The position numbers were made by a program, and so were the translations under genes. A stretch of DNA of 46,986 bases from positions 1-46,986 of the forward strand of contig NZ_AKJF01000128.1 in NCBI RefSeq assembly GCF_000282475.1, given 5' to 3'. The notes under the pieces were generated by a model. The model saw only the letters and a program-made list of their open reading frames with translations, was not told the DNA's origin and made no database searches. This DNA comes from Pseudomonas sp. GM78 (GTDB lineage Bacteria; Pseudomonadota; Gammaproteobacteria; Pseudomonadales; Pseudomonadaceae). Shown here piece by piece: positions 16,100 through 24,312 of the stretch; positions within the stretch are counted from its first letter, which is position 1; every line of letters begins with the position of its first letter.

Positions 16100-16600
16100 T
16101 CACAGAAGGAAGCCGAGCGCGCTCAGGCTGTCGGTGGAGTTGATCAGCCGCACCACTTTGCGCTCCAGGGTCGGCACGCCATCGGTGAAACGGATGCGGT
16201 GGTTCAGGTCGGCCACGAACGGCGTGTGCACGCCGCGCTTGTAGGCGTACAGCAACTGCGCCGAGTTGACTTCGACGATGTCGCCGGCCGCTTCGACCAG
16301 GCGGAAACGCGAGATCGTGCGGATGGTTTTCGCCGCGTCCACCGCCGACGGCGAGTAACCGGCAGTCAGGCGTTCGATGCGCAGGTCACGCATGCGTGCG
16401 TCGTCGTAGGCGTAGTTCAGCGTCGCCTCGAAGTCTTCGGTGTCCGGGTCGATCGGCACGATGTACTTGCCGCTTTCGCTCCACAAGCTCGCCCACTCGG
16501 CGTAGTTCTTGTGGTCGAGCAGTTCGGCCTCGCGCCAGATGAACTCGATGGCCTGCGCCAACGGGCCGGAAAAACCGTTCAGGGTGTCTTGATTGCTCAT
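16100..16600 (-). CDS. iacD: Rieske aromatic-ring dioxygenase small subunit, IacD
   Basis: A 166-aa beta subunit of an aromatic-ring-hydroxylating dioxygenase (NTF2-like cone fold). AIEFIWREAELLDHKNYAEWASLWSESGKYIVPIDPD is typical of this family. The start overlaps the stop of the alpha subunit by 4 bases (ATGA), which fixes the start and implies coupled translation in equal amounts. The subunit has a structural role in the alpha3beta3 oxygenase and holds no metal. Confidence 0.88.
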   Translation of the reverse strand: MSNQDTLNGFSGPLAQAIEFIWREAELLDHKNYAEWASLWSESGKYIVPIDPDTEDFEATLNYAYDDARMRDLRIERLTAGYSPSAVDAAKTIRTISRFRLVEAAGDIVEVNSAQLLYAYKRGVHTPFVADLNHRIRFTDGVPTLERKVVRLINSTDSLSALGFLL

Positions 16601-17880
16601 TGGCTCATCATCCTTTTCCACATGTCGTAGGCTCCGCGCATGCCGCCCTCGTCGGTGGCGTGGCTGACCTTGTCGCCGTTTTCAGCGGTGATTTCGCGGT
16701 TCAGGCCGCGGTTGACCAGGATCGGCGCGTCGACGCCGGCATACGAGCCGCGCTGCACGCGGTCCCAGGCTTCGGCATCGTCGGGGCTGCCGAAACCGAA
16801 CGGGCCCTGGAAGTGTTCGTGGATACGCATGCGTTCGCGGTTGGCGATTTCCGGGCCGCCGTCCATGCCGAGGGCAACGTGGCGGATCTCGGTCTCGGTG
16901 ACCGACACCGGACGCAGCACCCGGAAGAACGACATCGACATCGCCACGTTGGGGAACAGGTTCAGGTTGAAACCGGCGCCGTGCAGCGAGCGCACGATGC
17001 GGCGCACCTGATCGGCCGGCATGGTTTTCGACAGTTCCTCGGTGACGTGGGCAAAGCGTTCCTGCAACTGTTCGGTGCCGTCATCGTGATCGAGATCGAC
17101 GTGCTCCGGCACCATCACCATCACGCTGTGGCCGTTGCCCAGCGAGTGCGTGACGGCCTGCTCGTCGGTCATGAACGAAAGCATTTCCGAGGTTTCTTCA
17201 TCCACCGACGACATGAACGACTTGTGCACGATCGGGAAGTGGTAACCGTCGGTGGTGTTTTCCAGCTGGATCTTCCAGTTGCCCTTGAAGCTGAACTTGT
17301 GTTCGCCCTGGGTCTTGATCGGGTAACCGGCGCCCTGCTTCATGAACAGGTCCATCCAGTGCTTGGCGCCGCCGAGGAAGTCCTCCAGCGGTTCGATCTC
17401 GTCGTTGTAGCTGGCGAAGACCATGCCGGCATAGCTTTCCACGCGCAGGCTGGTCAGCGGCAATTCCGACTTTTCCAGGATGCCTTCATAGCCGTCCGGA
17501 TACGGCAGCGCGCGCAGCTTGCCGTCCAGGCCATAGGACCAGCTGTGGTACGGGCAGGTGAAACCGGTGGCGTTGCCCTTGTGCTTCTCGCACACAGTGG
17601 CACCGCGGTGGCGGCAGCGGTTTTCCAGCACGTTGATGTTGTTCTTCTTGTCGCGAACGACGATCACCGGGCGACGGCCAATGGTGGCAGTCTTGAAGTC
17701 GCCACTGTTGCGCACTTCGCTCTCGTGGGCGACCCACACCCAGGTGCGGTAGAAAATCTTCTCGAGCTCGGCTTCGAACAGCGCCGGGTCGTTGTACAGC
17801 GAGACGTCGACACGGTCGTGCTGGACCAGCTCTTCGGGGCTTTTCGACGTTGCGATCAGCCGGTATTCATGAGTGCTCAT
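16597..17880 (-). CDS. iacC: Rieske aromatic-ring dioxygenase large subunit, IacC
   Basis: A 427-aa catalytic alpha subunit. The Rieske [2Fe-2S] ligands are C89, H91, C109 and H112 (CRHRG...CPYHSW). The mononuclear iron site has H214 and H219 in TTDGYHFPIVH, with D211 as the bridging acid, and the third ligand probably comes from the DDAEAWDRV segment near the C-terminus. I set the start at 17880, where GAGGAGAA lies upstream; longer in-frame sequence reads through the intergenic region and is not family-like. In IAA degradation this oxygenase is thought to act on a late intermediate on the way to catechol. Electrons come through IacF. Confidence 0.9.
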   Translation of the reverse strand: MSTHEYRLIATSKSPEELVQHDRVDVSLYNDPALFEAELEKIFYRTWVWVAHESEVRNSGDFKTATIGRRPVIVVRDKKNNINVLENRCRHRGATVCEKHKGNATGFTCPYHSWSYGLDGKLRALPYPDGYEGILEKSELPLTSLRVESYAGMVFASYNDEIEPLEDFLGGAKHWMDLFMKQGAGYPIKTQGEHKFSFKGNWKIQLENTTDGYHFPIVHKSFMSSVDEETSEMLSFMTDEQAVTHSLGNGHSVMVMVPEHVDLDHDDGTEQLQERFAHVTEELSKTMPADQVRRIVRSLHGAGFNLNLFPNVAMSMSFFRVLRPVSVTETEIRHVALGMDGGPEIANRERMRIHEHFQGPFGFGSPDDAEAWDRVQRGSYAGVDAPILVNRGLNREITAENGDKVSHATDEGGMRGAYDMWKRMMSQ

Positions 17881-17909
17881 GCGGTTCTCCTCATGGCTTC
17901 TTGTTAGAT

Positions 17910-19028
17910 TTAAAGGGTTGAGGCTTGCAGCTGCGCACCGAAGGCGCAGACGAGTTCGTCCTGACCTTTGCGACCGACGATCTGCAGGCCGACTTTCAGC
18001 CCGCCGCAATCGAGTTCCACCGGCACCGTCAGCGCCGGATGGCCGCTGAGGTTGAAGGGACGCACCAGCGGGGTCATGCCGGCCACGGCCTTGCTGCCGC
18101 TGCGCGCTTCGCTCAGGGTCGGCGGCAGGCTCGGCATGGTCGGCAACAGCAACACAGCGAAGTCTTCCAGCGCGGCATCCACCTGCTGGGTGAAACGGGT
18201 GCGCACGGCTTCTGCCTCTGCGAGCTCTTCACGAGTAGTGCGGCTGGCCGCCAGCAGGCGGGTTTCCACATCGGCACCGATCAGGCCTTTGCCGGTCAGG
18301 TGACCGAACGCGGCCCAGTTTTCGAAATTGATCACGGTGAGGCCGGCGGCGAACGCGGCTTCGAATTCGCTCAATTGCAGGTGGCTGCGGCGCCAGCCCG
18401 CGCGGTCGGCGGCAGCACCGAGGCTGGCTTGCAGATGGGCATCACAGGCCACGTCGAGGAAGCCGACCTTGGCGCCGTCACCTGGCAAACCTTGCATGTT
18501 GAAACCCGGGCAAATCACCTGCATGGCGGCGATCAGGTCTTCCATGGTCCTGGCGAACGGCCCGACGCAATCGAGGCTGGACTCCAGCGGATGCGCGCCG
18601 ATACGACTGACACGGCCGTAGGTCGGCTTCAATCCTGCGATGCCGCAGCAGGCCGCCGGTACCCGCACCGAACCACCGGTGTCGGTGCCTAGGGCGATGT
18701 CCGCCAAACCGGCGGCGACGGCCGATGCCGAACCGCTGGAAGAACCGCCCGGCACCCGATCAGGGGCTTGAGGATTCACCGGCGTGCCGGTCCAGTCGTT
18801 GATGCCGGTGACGCCAAAGGCCAGTTCATGCAGGTTGGTCTTGCCGACGATCTGCCAGCCAGCGTTGAGAATCGCGTCCACCACTTCGGCGTTTTTCGTC
18901 GCCGCCGGCGCATCGGCAAAGGCACGGCTGCCGGAGCGGGTCGGATAGCCGGCGATGTCGATGGAGTCCTTGATGGCCACGCGCTTGCCGTTGCCACCGA
19001 GGAGAAATTCGCTGATGAACGTACTCAT
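17910..19028 (-). CDS. iacH: amidase-signature hydrolase, IacH
   Basis: A 372-aa amidase-signature enzyme. The Ser-cisSer-Lys triad is visible as K20 (VAIKDSID), S96 (VPGGSSSGSA) and S120 (GTDTGGSVRVPA). Its start overlaps the stop of the preceding gene (ATGA), and a GGAG site lies inside that gene, so translation is coupled. It is shorter than GatA-type amidases (about 480 aa) but close to what is expected for IacH. Its role is proposed to be hydrolysis of an amide or amino-acid conjugate or an intermediate; it is not assigned to a defined essential step as far as I know. Confidence 0.85.
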   Translation of the reverse strand: MSTFISEFLLGGNGKRVAIKDSIDIAGYPTRSGSRAFADAPAATKNAEVVDAILNAGWQIVGKTNLHELAFGVTGINDWTGTPVNPQAPDRVPGGSSSGSASAVAAGLADIALGTDTGGSVRVPAACCGIAGLKPTYGRVSRIGAHPLESSLDCVGPFARTMEDLIAAMQVICPGFNMQGLPGDGAKVGFLDVACDAHLQASLGAAADRAGWRRSHLQLSEFEAAFAAGLTVINFENWAAFGHLTGKGLIGADVETRLLAASRTTREELAEAEAVRTRFTQQVDAALEDFAVLLLPTMPSLPPTLSEARSGSKAVAGMTPLVRPFNLSGHPALTVPVELDCGGLKVGLQIVGRKGQDELVCAFGAQLQASTL

Positions 19029-19495
19029 GCGCACAACTCCTTATTGAACAGCCGTTGCGTGCGGAAATGCGCGATCAGCCACACTCCGTCGACACAACGG
19101 AAATCGATGTTCAGCCGAGTGCCGAACAGTTCGCTGCGCTGATCGGCGTAGGTGGAGATCTGCTGCATGATCCACTGCCCCTGCGCCGAATTACCGTCGA
19201 CCACGATCGACTCGCTGGTGAGGTAATGCAGGTTCAGCTGGAAGTGGTCCGACGGCGGCAGGTAACCGCCGACAAACGCCGCCACGGCCTCGCGTCCACG
19301 ATGCTGGCCGAAGGTCTGCGCGGTCTCGCGGCCAACGCCTTCCCAGATCGCATCGAGGCAGAACAGCTCGGCCAGCTCGCTGACCTGAGTCGGCGCCCGC
19401 GGCACGTCGCAGAGATCCATGTAGCGCGCCATCAAGCGACGCACCGCGCTTTCCCCTTCGAGCGTTGTCAGACGCTGCAGCAAGGCCTCGTTCAT
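19025..19495 (-). CDS. iacI: SnoaL/NTF2-like protein, IacI
   Basis: A 156-aa protein of the SnoaL-like polyketide-cyclase/NTF2 fold (ARYMDLCDVP...LAELFCLDAIWEGVG...GREAVAAFVGGYLPPSDHFQLNLHYLTSESIVVDG). Such proteins form small cone-shaped barrels that can be enzymes or helpers. It starts 3 bases after the iacB stop and overlaps iacH by 4 bases, so it is firmly in the operon. IacI is known from other iac clusters, with no firm biochemical role that I can state. Confidence 0.83.
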   Translation of the reverse strand: MNEALLQRLTTLEGESAVRRLMARYMDLCDVPRAPTQVSELAELFCLDAIWEGVGRETAQTFGQHRGREAVAAFVGGYLPPSDHFQLNLHYLTSESIVVDGNSAQGQWIMQQISTYADQRSELFGTRLNIDFRCVDGVWLIAHFRTQRLFNKELCA

Positions 19496-19498
19496 GGC

Positions 19499-19870
19499 TT
19501 ACACCTTGGCCGCGTCAGGGATGGTCAGCGGGCGACCGATGCGCGCTTCGACCTTGGCGTAGCGCCACAGGCTGTATTCGTTCACCGGCGTGGTGCGGAA
19601 CAGGTTGCAGGCGTCGATCACCGTCTGGTGGCAGTCGACGTCGGCCATGATGTACACGGTCCAGGGCGAGGTAGTGGACGGGCCGACCATCAGGCGGTCG
19701 TCATCCATGGCGCCGAGCACGGTGATGCCGGGCATCGCGCCCAAGTCGCCCATCATCTTGCTGAAGCCTTTCCACACGCTCAGGCCTTCGCCGGTGGGCA
19801 GGTCGAAAAAGTTCTGGGTGATGCCGATGCAGAAGACGACGCGCAATGGTTCTTGAGTGGTTTGGGTCAT
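19499..19870 (-). CDS. iacB: IacB, small conserved protein of IAA degradation
   Basis: A 123-aa cytoplasmic protein without signal peptide or known catalytic motif. Its place between iacA and iacI, 26 bases after the iacA stop, is the main reason for the name. The sequence (VVFCIGITQNFFDLPTGEGL...YIMADVDCHQTVIDACNLFRTTPVNEYSLWRYAKVEARIGRPL) looks like a small ferredoxin-like alpha/beta domain, as in EthD or antibiotic-biosynthesis-monooxygenase relatives; this fold guess is weak. It may assist the IacA oxygenase. AAGGATC precedes the start. Confidence 0.78.
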   Translation of the reverse strand: MTQTTQEPLRVVFCIGITQNFFDLPTGEGLSVWKGFSKMMGDLGAMPGITVLGAMDDDRLMVGPSTTSPWTVYIMADVDCHQTVIDACNLFRTTPVNEYSLWRYAKVEARIGRPLTIPDAAKV

Positions 19871-19896
19871 GAGTATTGATCCTTGAATTAGAGGTT

Positions 19897-21060
19897 TCAG
19901 ATGTAGCCCGGGAACGGCGGTACGCCGAGGAACACCGAGCCGGCGCCGTCATACAGCCCTTCGCTGAGGAAGGCGTGCTGGGTCACCACCATCGAGTCGC
20001 GCAGGTAGCGTTGCAGTGGATGGCGCAGGTAAATGGCGGTGGTACCGGCCAGGCTGTAGGCGCTCTGCACCACCTCGGCGCCGGCCTGGGACACGTGAAT
20101 GGCAGACAAACGCAACAGGCTGGTCTGCTCCGGGGTGACCGGATTACCCGCAAGGATCGAGTTCCAGACCTGTTCGGTGGCGTTGTAGAAGAAACCGCGG
20201 GCGGCAGTCAGCTTGGCTTCGGCCTTGGCGATTTCGATGCGCACGTAGGCGCGGTCGGACAGTTTCGGCGCGCCGGTGATGCCACTGCCGCCAGCCATGC
20301 GGCTGATTTCATCGAGGGCAGCGCGGGCCAGGCCGAGGTTGACCACCGCCAGCACTTGCGCGGCATAGGCAATCGAGGGGTAACGGAACAGCGGTTCGTC
20401 GATGGTCGAGGCACCGCCGCGGATGAAGGTCCAGCGCTCGTCGACGCGCTTGTCGGACACGCGCAGGTCGTGGCTGCCGGTGCCTTTGAGTCCGACCACG
20501 TCCCAGTTCTCGACGATCTCTACCTGCTCCGGGCGGAACACCGCGGTGCGCGGCTTGCCGCCCGCAGCGCCGATGCCCACACCCAGCAAGTCAGCGCCCT
20601 TGCAGCCGCTGGCGAATTTCCAGGTGCCATTGACCTGATAACCGCCCTCTACCGCTTCGGCCGGTTGCAATGGAAACAGGCCGCCAGCGAATACCAGGTC
20701 AGGGCTTTTTGCATAGAGCTCAGCCAGGGTTTCGCGTGGCAAAGCCGCCAGGTAGACGCCGGCACTGCCGAAGCTGGCAACCCAGCCCGCCGAGCCGTCG
20801 GCTTCGGAGATGCGCTCGATCATTTGCAGGAACAGGGCCGGCGCCAGGGCGTCACCGCCGAAGCATTTTGGCGTGGCGGCACGGTAGATGCCCACTTGCT
20901 TGAAACGCTCGATCATGTCCCGCGGCACATGGGAGCCGGCGTCGAACTCGTCGCGGCGCTGGCGCACTTCATCCAGTACCTGCGCAAAGGCCTGGCTGTC
21001 GACGACATTCTCGTCAACGCCGATCGATGCGTCTTGTTGCGCAACCGCTGAACGCAGCAT
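19897..21060 (-). CDS. iacA: flavin-dependent IAA monooxygenase, IacA
   Basis: A 387-aa acyl-CoA-dehydrogenase-fold oxygenase of the HsaA/DszC-like group D flavoprotein monooxygenases. Characteristic stretches are SEADGSAGWVASFGSAGVYLAAL, WKFASGCKGAD, WDVVGLKGTGSHDL and the C-terminal helical part ending near RHPLQRYLRDSMVVTQHAFLS, where the conserved RDS site usually sits. IacA carries out the first oxidation of indole-3-acetate (to a 2-hydroxylated product), using flavin reduced by a partner reductase. The ATG at 21060 has GGAG 7 bases upstream, whereas the ATG at 21066 is too close to that site. It is the first gene of the iac operon, 326 bases from the divergent kinase gene. Confidence 0.88.
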   Translation of the reverse strand: MLRSAVAQQDASIGVDENVVDSQAFAQVLDEVRQRRDEFDAGSHVPRDMIERFKQVGIYRAATPKCFGGDALAPALFLQMIERISEADGSAGWVASFGSAGVYLAALPRETLAELYAKSPDLVFAGGLFPLQPAEAVEGGYQVNGTWKFASGCKGADLLGVGIGAAGGKPRTAVFRPEQVEIVENWDVVGLKGTGSHDLRVSDKRVDERWTFIRGGASTIDEPLFRYPSIAYAAQVLAVVNLGLARAALDEISRMAGGSGITGAPKLSDRAYVRIEIAKAEAKLTAARGFFYNATEQVWNSILAGNPVTPEQTSLLRLSAIHVSQAGAEVVQSAYSLAGTTAIYLRHPLQRYLRDSMVVTQHAFLSEGLYDGAGSVFLGVPPFPGYI

Positions 21061-21112
21061 GGGCATTCTCCGTTTTGATTATTGTTAGTGGGGGGACACC
21101 GCACCGCTCTAC

Positions 21113-21199
21113 CTGTAGGAGCAAGGCTTGCCCGCGATGGCGCCCTTGAGTACGCCATCGCGGCGGTGCGGCGATCCGACAAGCCTTGCTCCTACAAGG
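21113..21199. repeat. REP inverted pair, diverged
   Basis: CTGTAGGAGCAAGGCTTGCC starts the left copy and AAGCCTTGCTCCTACAAGG ends the right copy. The inner parts are CGATGGCG and CGCCATCG. The right copy has an insertion of about 15 bases between its two halves. Confidence 0.82.
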
Positions 21200-21279
21200 G
21201 ATCGGCGTGGTCACCCTTGCATTGCGGTCCAGTGTAAAAACCGCTGCGCAGCGCAACTATTGGTGCGTGCAGCCCCCCG

Positions 21280-21298
21280 GCTAAAGAAATCCCCTAGT
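21280..21298 (-). promoter_or_regulatory. candidate response-regulator element, copy B
   Basis: Read on the minus strand it is ACTAGGGGATTTCTTTAGC, oriented toward iacA. It matches copy A (12268-12286) at 16 of 19 positions. It lies 220 bases upstream of the iacA start and 87 bases before the kinase start, so it could serve either gene. Confidence 0.5.
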
Positions 21299-21385
21299 TG
21301 CACACCGGTTACCTCTGAGCGCGTCCCCCTGTGCGAGCAGGTATAAAGCGCCATACTGGAACCCTCTGCCGTAAAGGGCTTTGCG

Positions 21386-22870
21386 ATGTACTTGCCAAAA
21401 CCAAACGATTTCCATGCGCTGATCGAAGCCATGCCGCTGTGCATCATTCTTCACGATGCGCACACCAAGGAAATTCTCTGGGCCAACGCTGCCGCCCTGG
21501 CGGCGCTGGGTTTTACCCTGGAAGAACTGACGCCGCTCAAAGCCCCGGACATGACCCGCGACGCACCGAAGTACCGGCGTTCGGTGGGCCTGCGCTGGCT
21601 GGAAGGTGCCGCGCGCACCGGTCAGCGCGCCATCGAATGGTGCTATCGCTCCAAGCAAGGGGTGGAGATTCTTTCCGAGGCCGTGGCGACCCTGGTGCAC
21701 CTGGACGGTCGCGATGTGCTGATGGTGCAGTTCCGCGACATCTCCAAGGAGGACAAGGTCAAGCGCGACCTCAAGCGCTTCGAAAGCCGGCTCAAGGCGT
21801 TCATGCAGGATCTGGCCGAGGGCGTGGCGGTGCTCGGCCCCGAGGGCGATATCGGTTTTATCAGCGACTCCGGCGCGCACTTGCTCGGCAGTGAAGTCCA
21901 TCAATTGATGGGCGAGAACTTCCTGGCCTGGTGCGATGAGGATTCGCGCCAGCGTCTGCTGCAACAGTTCGCCCACGAGACACCGGAACACACGCCGTTC
22001 AACGTGCATTACCAAGTACAGCGGCGCGACGGCGAATGGCGCTGGCATGACGCAACGTGCCGCTATATAGAGATTGAGGATGACCTGGTCGGGCATCTGC
22101 TGCTGTTTCGCGACGTCACCGAGCAGGTGCAGGCCGAAGAAGCGCGCCGGCTCAGCGAGCAGAAACTCGAATACCTGGCGCGCTACAACGCCATGGGTGA
22201 AATGGCCGTGGCCATCGCCCATGAACTGAGCCAGCCGCTGGCTGCCACCCGCAATTTCATCGAGGGTGCGGTGATTCGCCTGGGCAACGCGGCCGACGCC
22301 GATCAAGGCGTCACCTGGGGCTTGCAGAGCGCCGTGCGGCAAATCGAGCACGCCTCGGTGATCATCAAGAGCGTGCGCGATTACGTGGTGAAACTGGAGC
22401 AAAGCGAAGAGCTGATCGACCTCAACGAGCTGCTGCGCGAAACCCGCTATTTCATCAGCCTGCGGGCCGATCCAAGCCTGGTGCGCGTGGACGTCGTGAC
22501 CTCACCCGAGCCGCTGCGGGTCAGTTGCGAGAAGGTGTTGATTGGCCAGGTCATCCTCAACCTGGCGTTCAATGCGATTGAAGAGATGGCCGATCTGCCG
22601 CTCGAACGCCGGGTGTTGCGCATTCATGCCAGCGCCGCCGACGGCGTGGCGCTGGTGCGCATCGAAGACAGCGGCCGCGGCATCCAGGCCCAGGCGCAAG
22701 AGAAGCTGTTCGATGGCTTCTTCTCGTCCAAGGTCAGCGGCAACGGCATCGGCCTGGCGCTGTGCAAGAACATCATCGGCCGTCATCGGGGCGATATCTG
22801 GGCGCAAAACCTGGAGCCATGCGGCGCCGTATTCACCTTCTCCCTTCCTCTCCTCGCCACCTCCGCCTGA
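21386..22870 (+). CDS. soluble PAS-PAS sensor histidine kinase
   Basis: A 494-aa kinase without transmembrane segments. Two PAS-like domains (about residues 8-120 and 140-248) precede a dimerisation/phosphoacceptor domain with H279 in VAIAHELSQPLAATRN. The ATPase domain has the N box (NLAFNAIEE, N392/N396), G1 (EDSGRG, about 427-432), F box (FDGFFSSK) and G2 (GNGIGLALCKN, about 452-462). A cytosolic ligand such as IAA or an IAA intermediate could bind the PAS domains, as aromatics do in TodS/StyS-type kinases (inference). No receiver domain is attached. The FixJ-type regulator at 12.4-13.0 kb is the likely phosphorylation partner. It is divergent from iacA, and its ribosome site is weak. Confidence 0.9.
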   Translation: MYLPKPNDFHALIEAMPLCIILHDAHTKEILWANAAALAALGFTLEELTPLKAPDMTRDAPKYRRSVGLRWLEGAARTGQRAIEWCYRSKQGVEILSEAVATLVHLDGRDVLMVQFRDISKEDKVKRDLKRFESRLKAFMQDLAEGVAVLGPEGDIGFISDSGAHLLGSEVHQLMGENFLAWCDEDSRQRLLQQFAHETPEHTPFNVHYQVQRRDGEWRWHDATCRYIEIEDDLVGHLLLFRDVTEQVQAEEARRLSEQKLEYLARYNAMGEMAVAIAHELSQPLAATRNFIEGAVIRLGNAADADQGVTWGLQSAVRQIEHASVIIKSVRDYVVKLEQSEELIDLNELLRETRYFISLRADPSLVRVDVVTSPEPLRVSCEKVLIGQVILNLAFNAIEEMADLPLERRVLRIHASAADGVALVRIEDSGRGIQAQAQEKLFDGFFSSKVSGNGIGLALCKNIIGRHRGDIWAQNLEPCGAVFTFSLPLLATSA

Positions 22871-22885
22871 TCCCCCCGCGATCTG

Positions 22886-22995
22886 ATCATTCCCACGCTC
22901 TGCGTGGGAATGCCTCAACGGACGCTCTGCGTTCGGCTCTGGAAGGGACGCGGAGCGTCCCGGGCTGCATTCCTTTGCTTCGCGTGGGAACGATC
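22886..22995. repeat. second repeat family (CACGCTCTGCGTGGGAA type)
   Basis: TTCCCACGCTCTGCGTGGGA forms its own hairpin at 22890-22909. GGACGCTCTGCG is mirrored by CGCGGAGCGTCC further on, and CGCGTGGGAACGATC closes the element. This is a repeated intergenic type distinct from REP that I recall from pseudomonads. It separates the kinase gene from aauB. Confidence 0.7.
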
Positions 22996-23147
22996 GATCA
23001 ACGCACCGCTGACTCCTCTGGCACAGATACACAAACACTTGGCAGGCAGGGCAATTCCCGCGATTGCCGGGCGAGGCACTATTCGATGGTCAGAATCTGC
23101 CCACTCACCCGCGATCCGCGTTACCAATAATTCAGGAAGTTCCCCTT

Positions 23148-24299
23148 ATGCGAACAAACAGGATCTCCGTACAGTCAGCGCTAGGCCTGAGCCTGCTTGT
23201 ACTCGGCTTGAACAGTGCCCGCGCGGACCTGCCCGCCGACACCGGCATCGGCCAGACCACCTTGGCCTTCCCCGCTGAACCGCACCGGGCATTCGTCGTC
23301 GATGTCGAGTTCGAAAGCTTCGTCGCCGGGCGTGTCACCGTGGTCGACCCCGACCAGAAGCGCGTGCTCGGCATGGTCCCGACCGGCTTTGCCGCGCCTT
23401 CGGCCCTGAGCCATGACGGCAAGCTGATCTACAGCGCCGACATCTGGTATTCGCGCGGCACCCGTGGCACCCGCACCGACGTGCTGACCGCGTGGGACAG
23501 CTCGACCCTGTCGCCGGCCTGGGAAGTATTGATCCCGAACAAGCGCGCCGAGTCGCTGACCCAACGCTACGGCCTGAAGACCAGCGGCGATGACCGTTTC
23601 GTCTACGTCTACAACTTCACCCCGTCGACTTCGGTGACTGTGGTCGATACCCAGGCCAAAGCAGTGGCCACGGAAATCGCGATTCCCGGTTGCGTGCTCA
23701 ACTACCCGATCGGCAAGCGTAAGTTCGCCTCGCTGTGCGGCGACGGCAGCCTGCAGGTCGTGACGATCAACGACGAGGGCAAGGAAACCGCGCGCAGCCG
23801 CACGCCGTTCTTCGACCCGAACGCGGAAAAACTGGTGGAGCGTGCGGTCAACGTCGGCGACACCTACTACTTCACCACCACCACCGGCACCCTGCGCGGT
23901 GTGGATTTCAGCGGCGACGCGCCGAAGATCCTGCCGAGCTGGTCGCTGGTCACCGATGAAGAGAAGAAAGCCGGTTGGGCACCGGGCGGCTGGCAGCTGA
24001 TGGCAGTCGCGCCGAAGCTGAATCGCTTGTACGTGCTGATGCACGACGCCCATGAACCGATGAAGTGGGAAGACCCAAGCCCCCTGATCTGGGCCTTCGA
24101 CCTGAAGACGGGCAAGAAAATCGGCACCCTGGAAGCACCGGTACCGGTGTGGAGCATGCAGGCGACGGGTGATGACAAACCGTTGCTGTTGGGCACCGAC
24201 GTTGAAGGCGGCTTGCAGATCTTCGACCTCAAGACCAACAAGCACACCGGCAGCATGGCCAAGGTCGCGAAAACCGCGACTCAGGTCATGAGCTACTAA
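23148..24299 (+). CDS. aauB: aromatic amine dehydrogenase large (beta-propeller) subunit, AauB
   Basis: A 383-aa periplasmic protein with a Sec signal peptide (about residues 1-26, cleaved near SARA) and a seven-bladed propeller-like repeat pattern. Key stretches are RAFVVDVEFESFVAGRVTVVDPDQKRVLGMVPTGF near the N-terminus and WAFDLKTGKKIGTLEAP...LLLGTDVEGGLQIFDLKTNKHTGSM at the end, as in methylamine and aromatic amine dehydrogenase heavy chains. It pairs with the quinone-bearing small subunit encoded 1.2 kb downstream. The enzyme oxidises primary arylalkylamines such as phenylethylamine, tyramine and tryptamine to aldehydes plus ammonia. GGAAG lies 8 bases before the start. The order aauB-E-D-A matches the aromatic amine utilisation operon described in Alcaligenes faecalis. 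Confidence 0.9.
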   Translation: MRTNRISVQSALGLSLLVLGLNSARADLPADTGIGQTTLAFPAEPHRAFVVDVEFESFVAGRVTVVDPDQKRVLGMVPTGFAAPSALSHDGKLIYSADIWYSRGTRGTRTDVLTAWDSSTLSPAWEVLIPNKRAESLTQRYGLKTSGDDRFVYVYNFTPSTSVTVVDTQAKAVATEIAIPGCVLNYPIGKRKFASLCGDGSLQVVTINDEGKETARSRTPFFDPNAEKLVERAVNVGDTYYFTTTTGTLRGVDFSGDAPKILPSWSLVTDEEKKAGWAPGGWQLMAVAPKLNRLYVLMHDAHEPMKWEDPSPLIWAFDLKTGKKIGTLEAPVPVWSMQATGDDKPLLLGTDVEGGLQIFDLKTNKHTGSMAKVAKTATQVMSY

Positions 24300-24312
24300 C
24301 CGAGGTTCGGCC

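Larger units (their letters stand above)
21061..21385. promoter_or_regulatory. divergent control region between iacA and the PAS histidine kinase
   Basis: This 325-bp region holds a REP pair (21113-21199), a perfect CGCTGCGCAGCG palindrome (21242-21253) and copy B of the shared 19-bp element (21280-21298). The REP pair lies between the element and the iacA start, so an iacA leader of more than 100 bases would have to read through it. No confident -35/-10 pair could be assigned. Confidence 0.55.

Noticed and set aside
16600-17907. Long open frame opposite iacC
   Set aside because: It is a shadow of the Rieske subunit, whose ligand motifs are intact on the minus strand.
19876-21051. 391-codon frame opposite iacA
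   Set aside because: No motif, and the minus strand carries the flavin monooxygenase signature with a good ribosome site.
23040-23060. Sigma-54-like promoter before aauB (TTGGCAGG...GCAAT)
   Set aside because: The GG and GC elements are 10 rather than 12 bases apart, so it does not fit the -24/-12 pattern.
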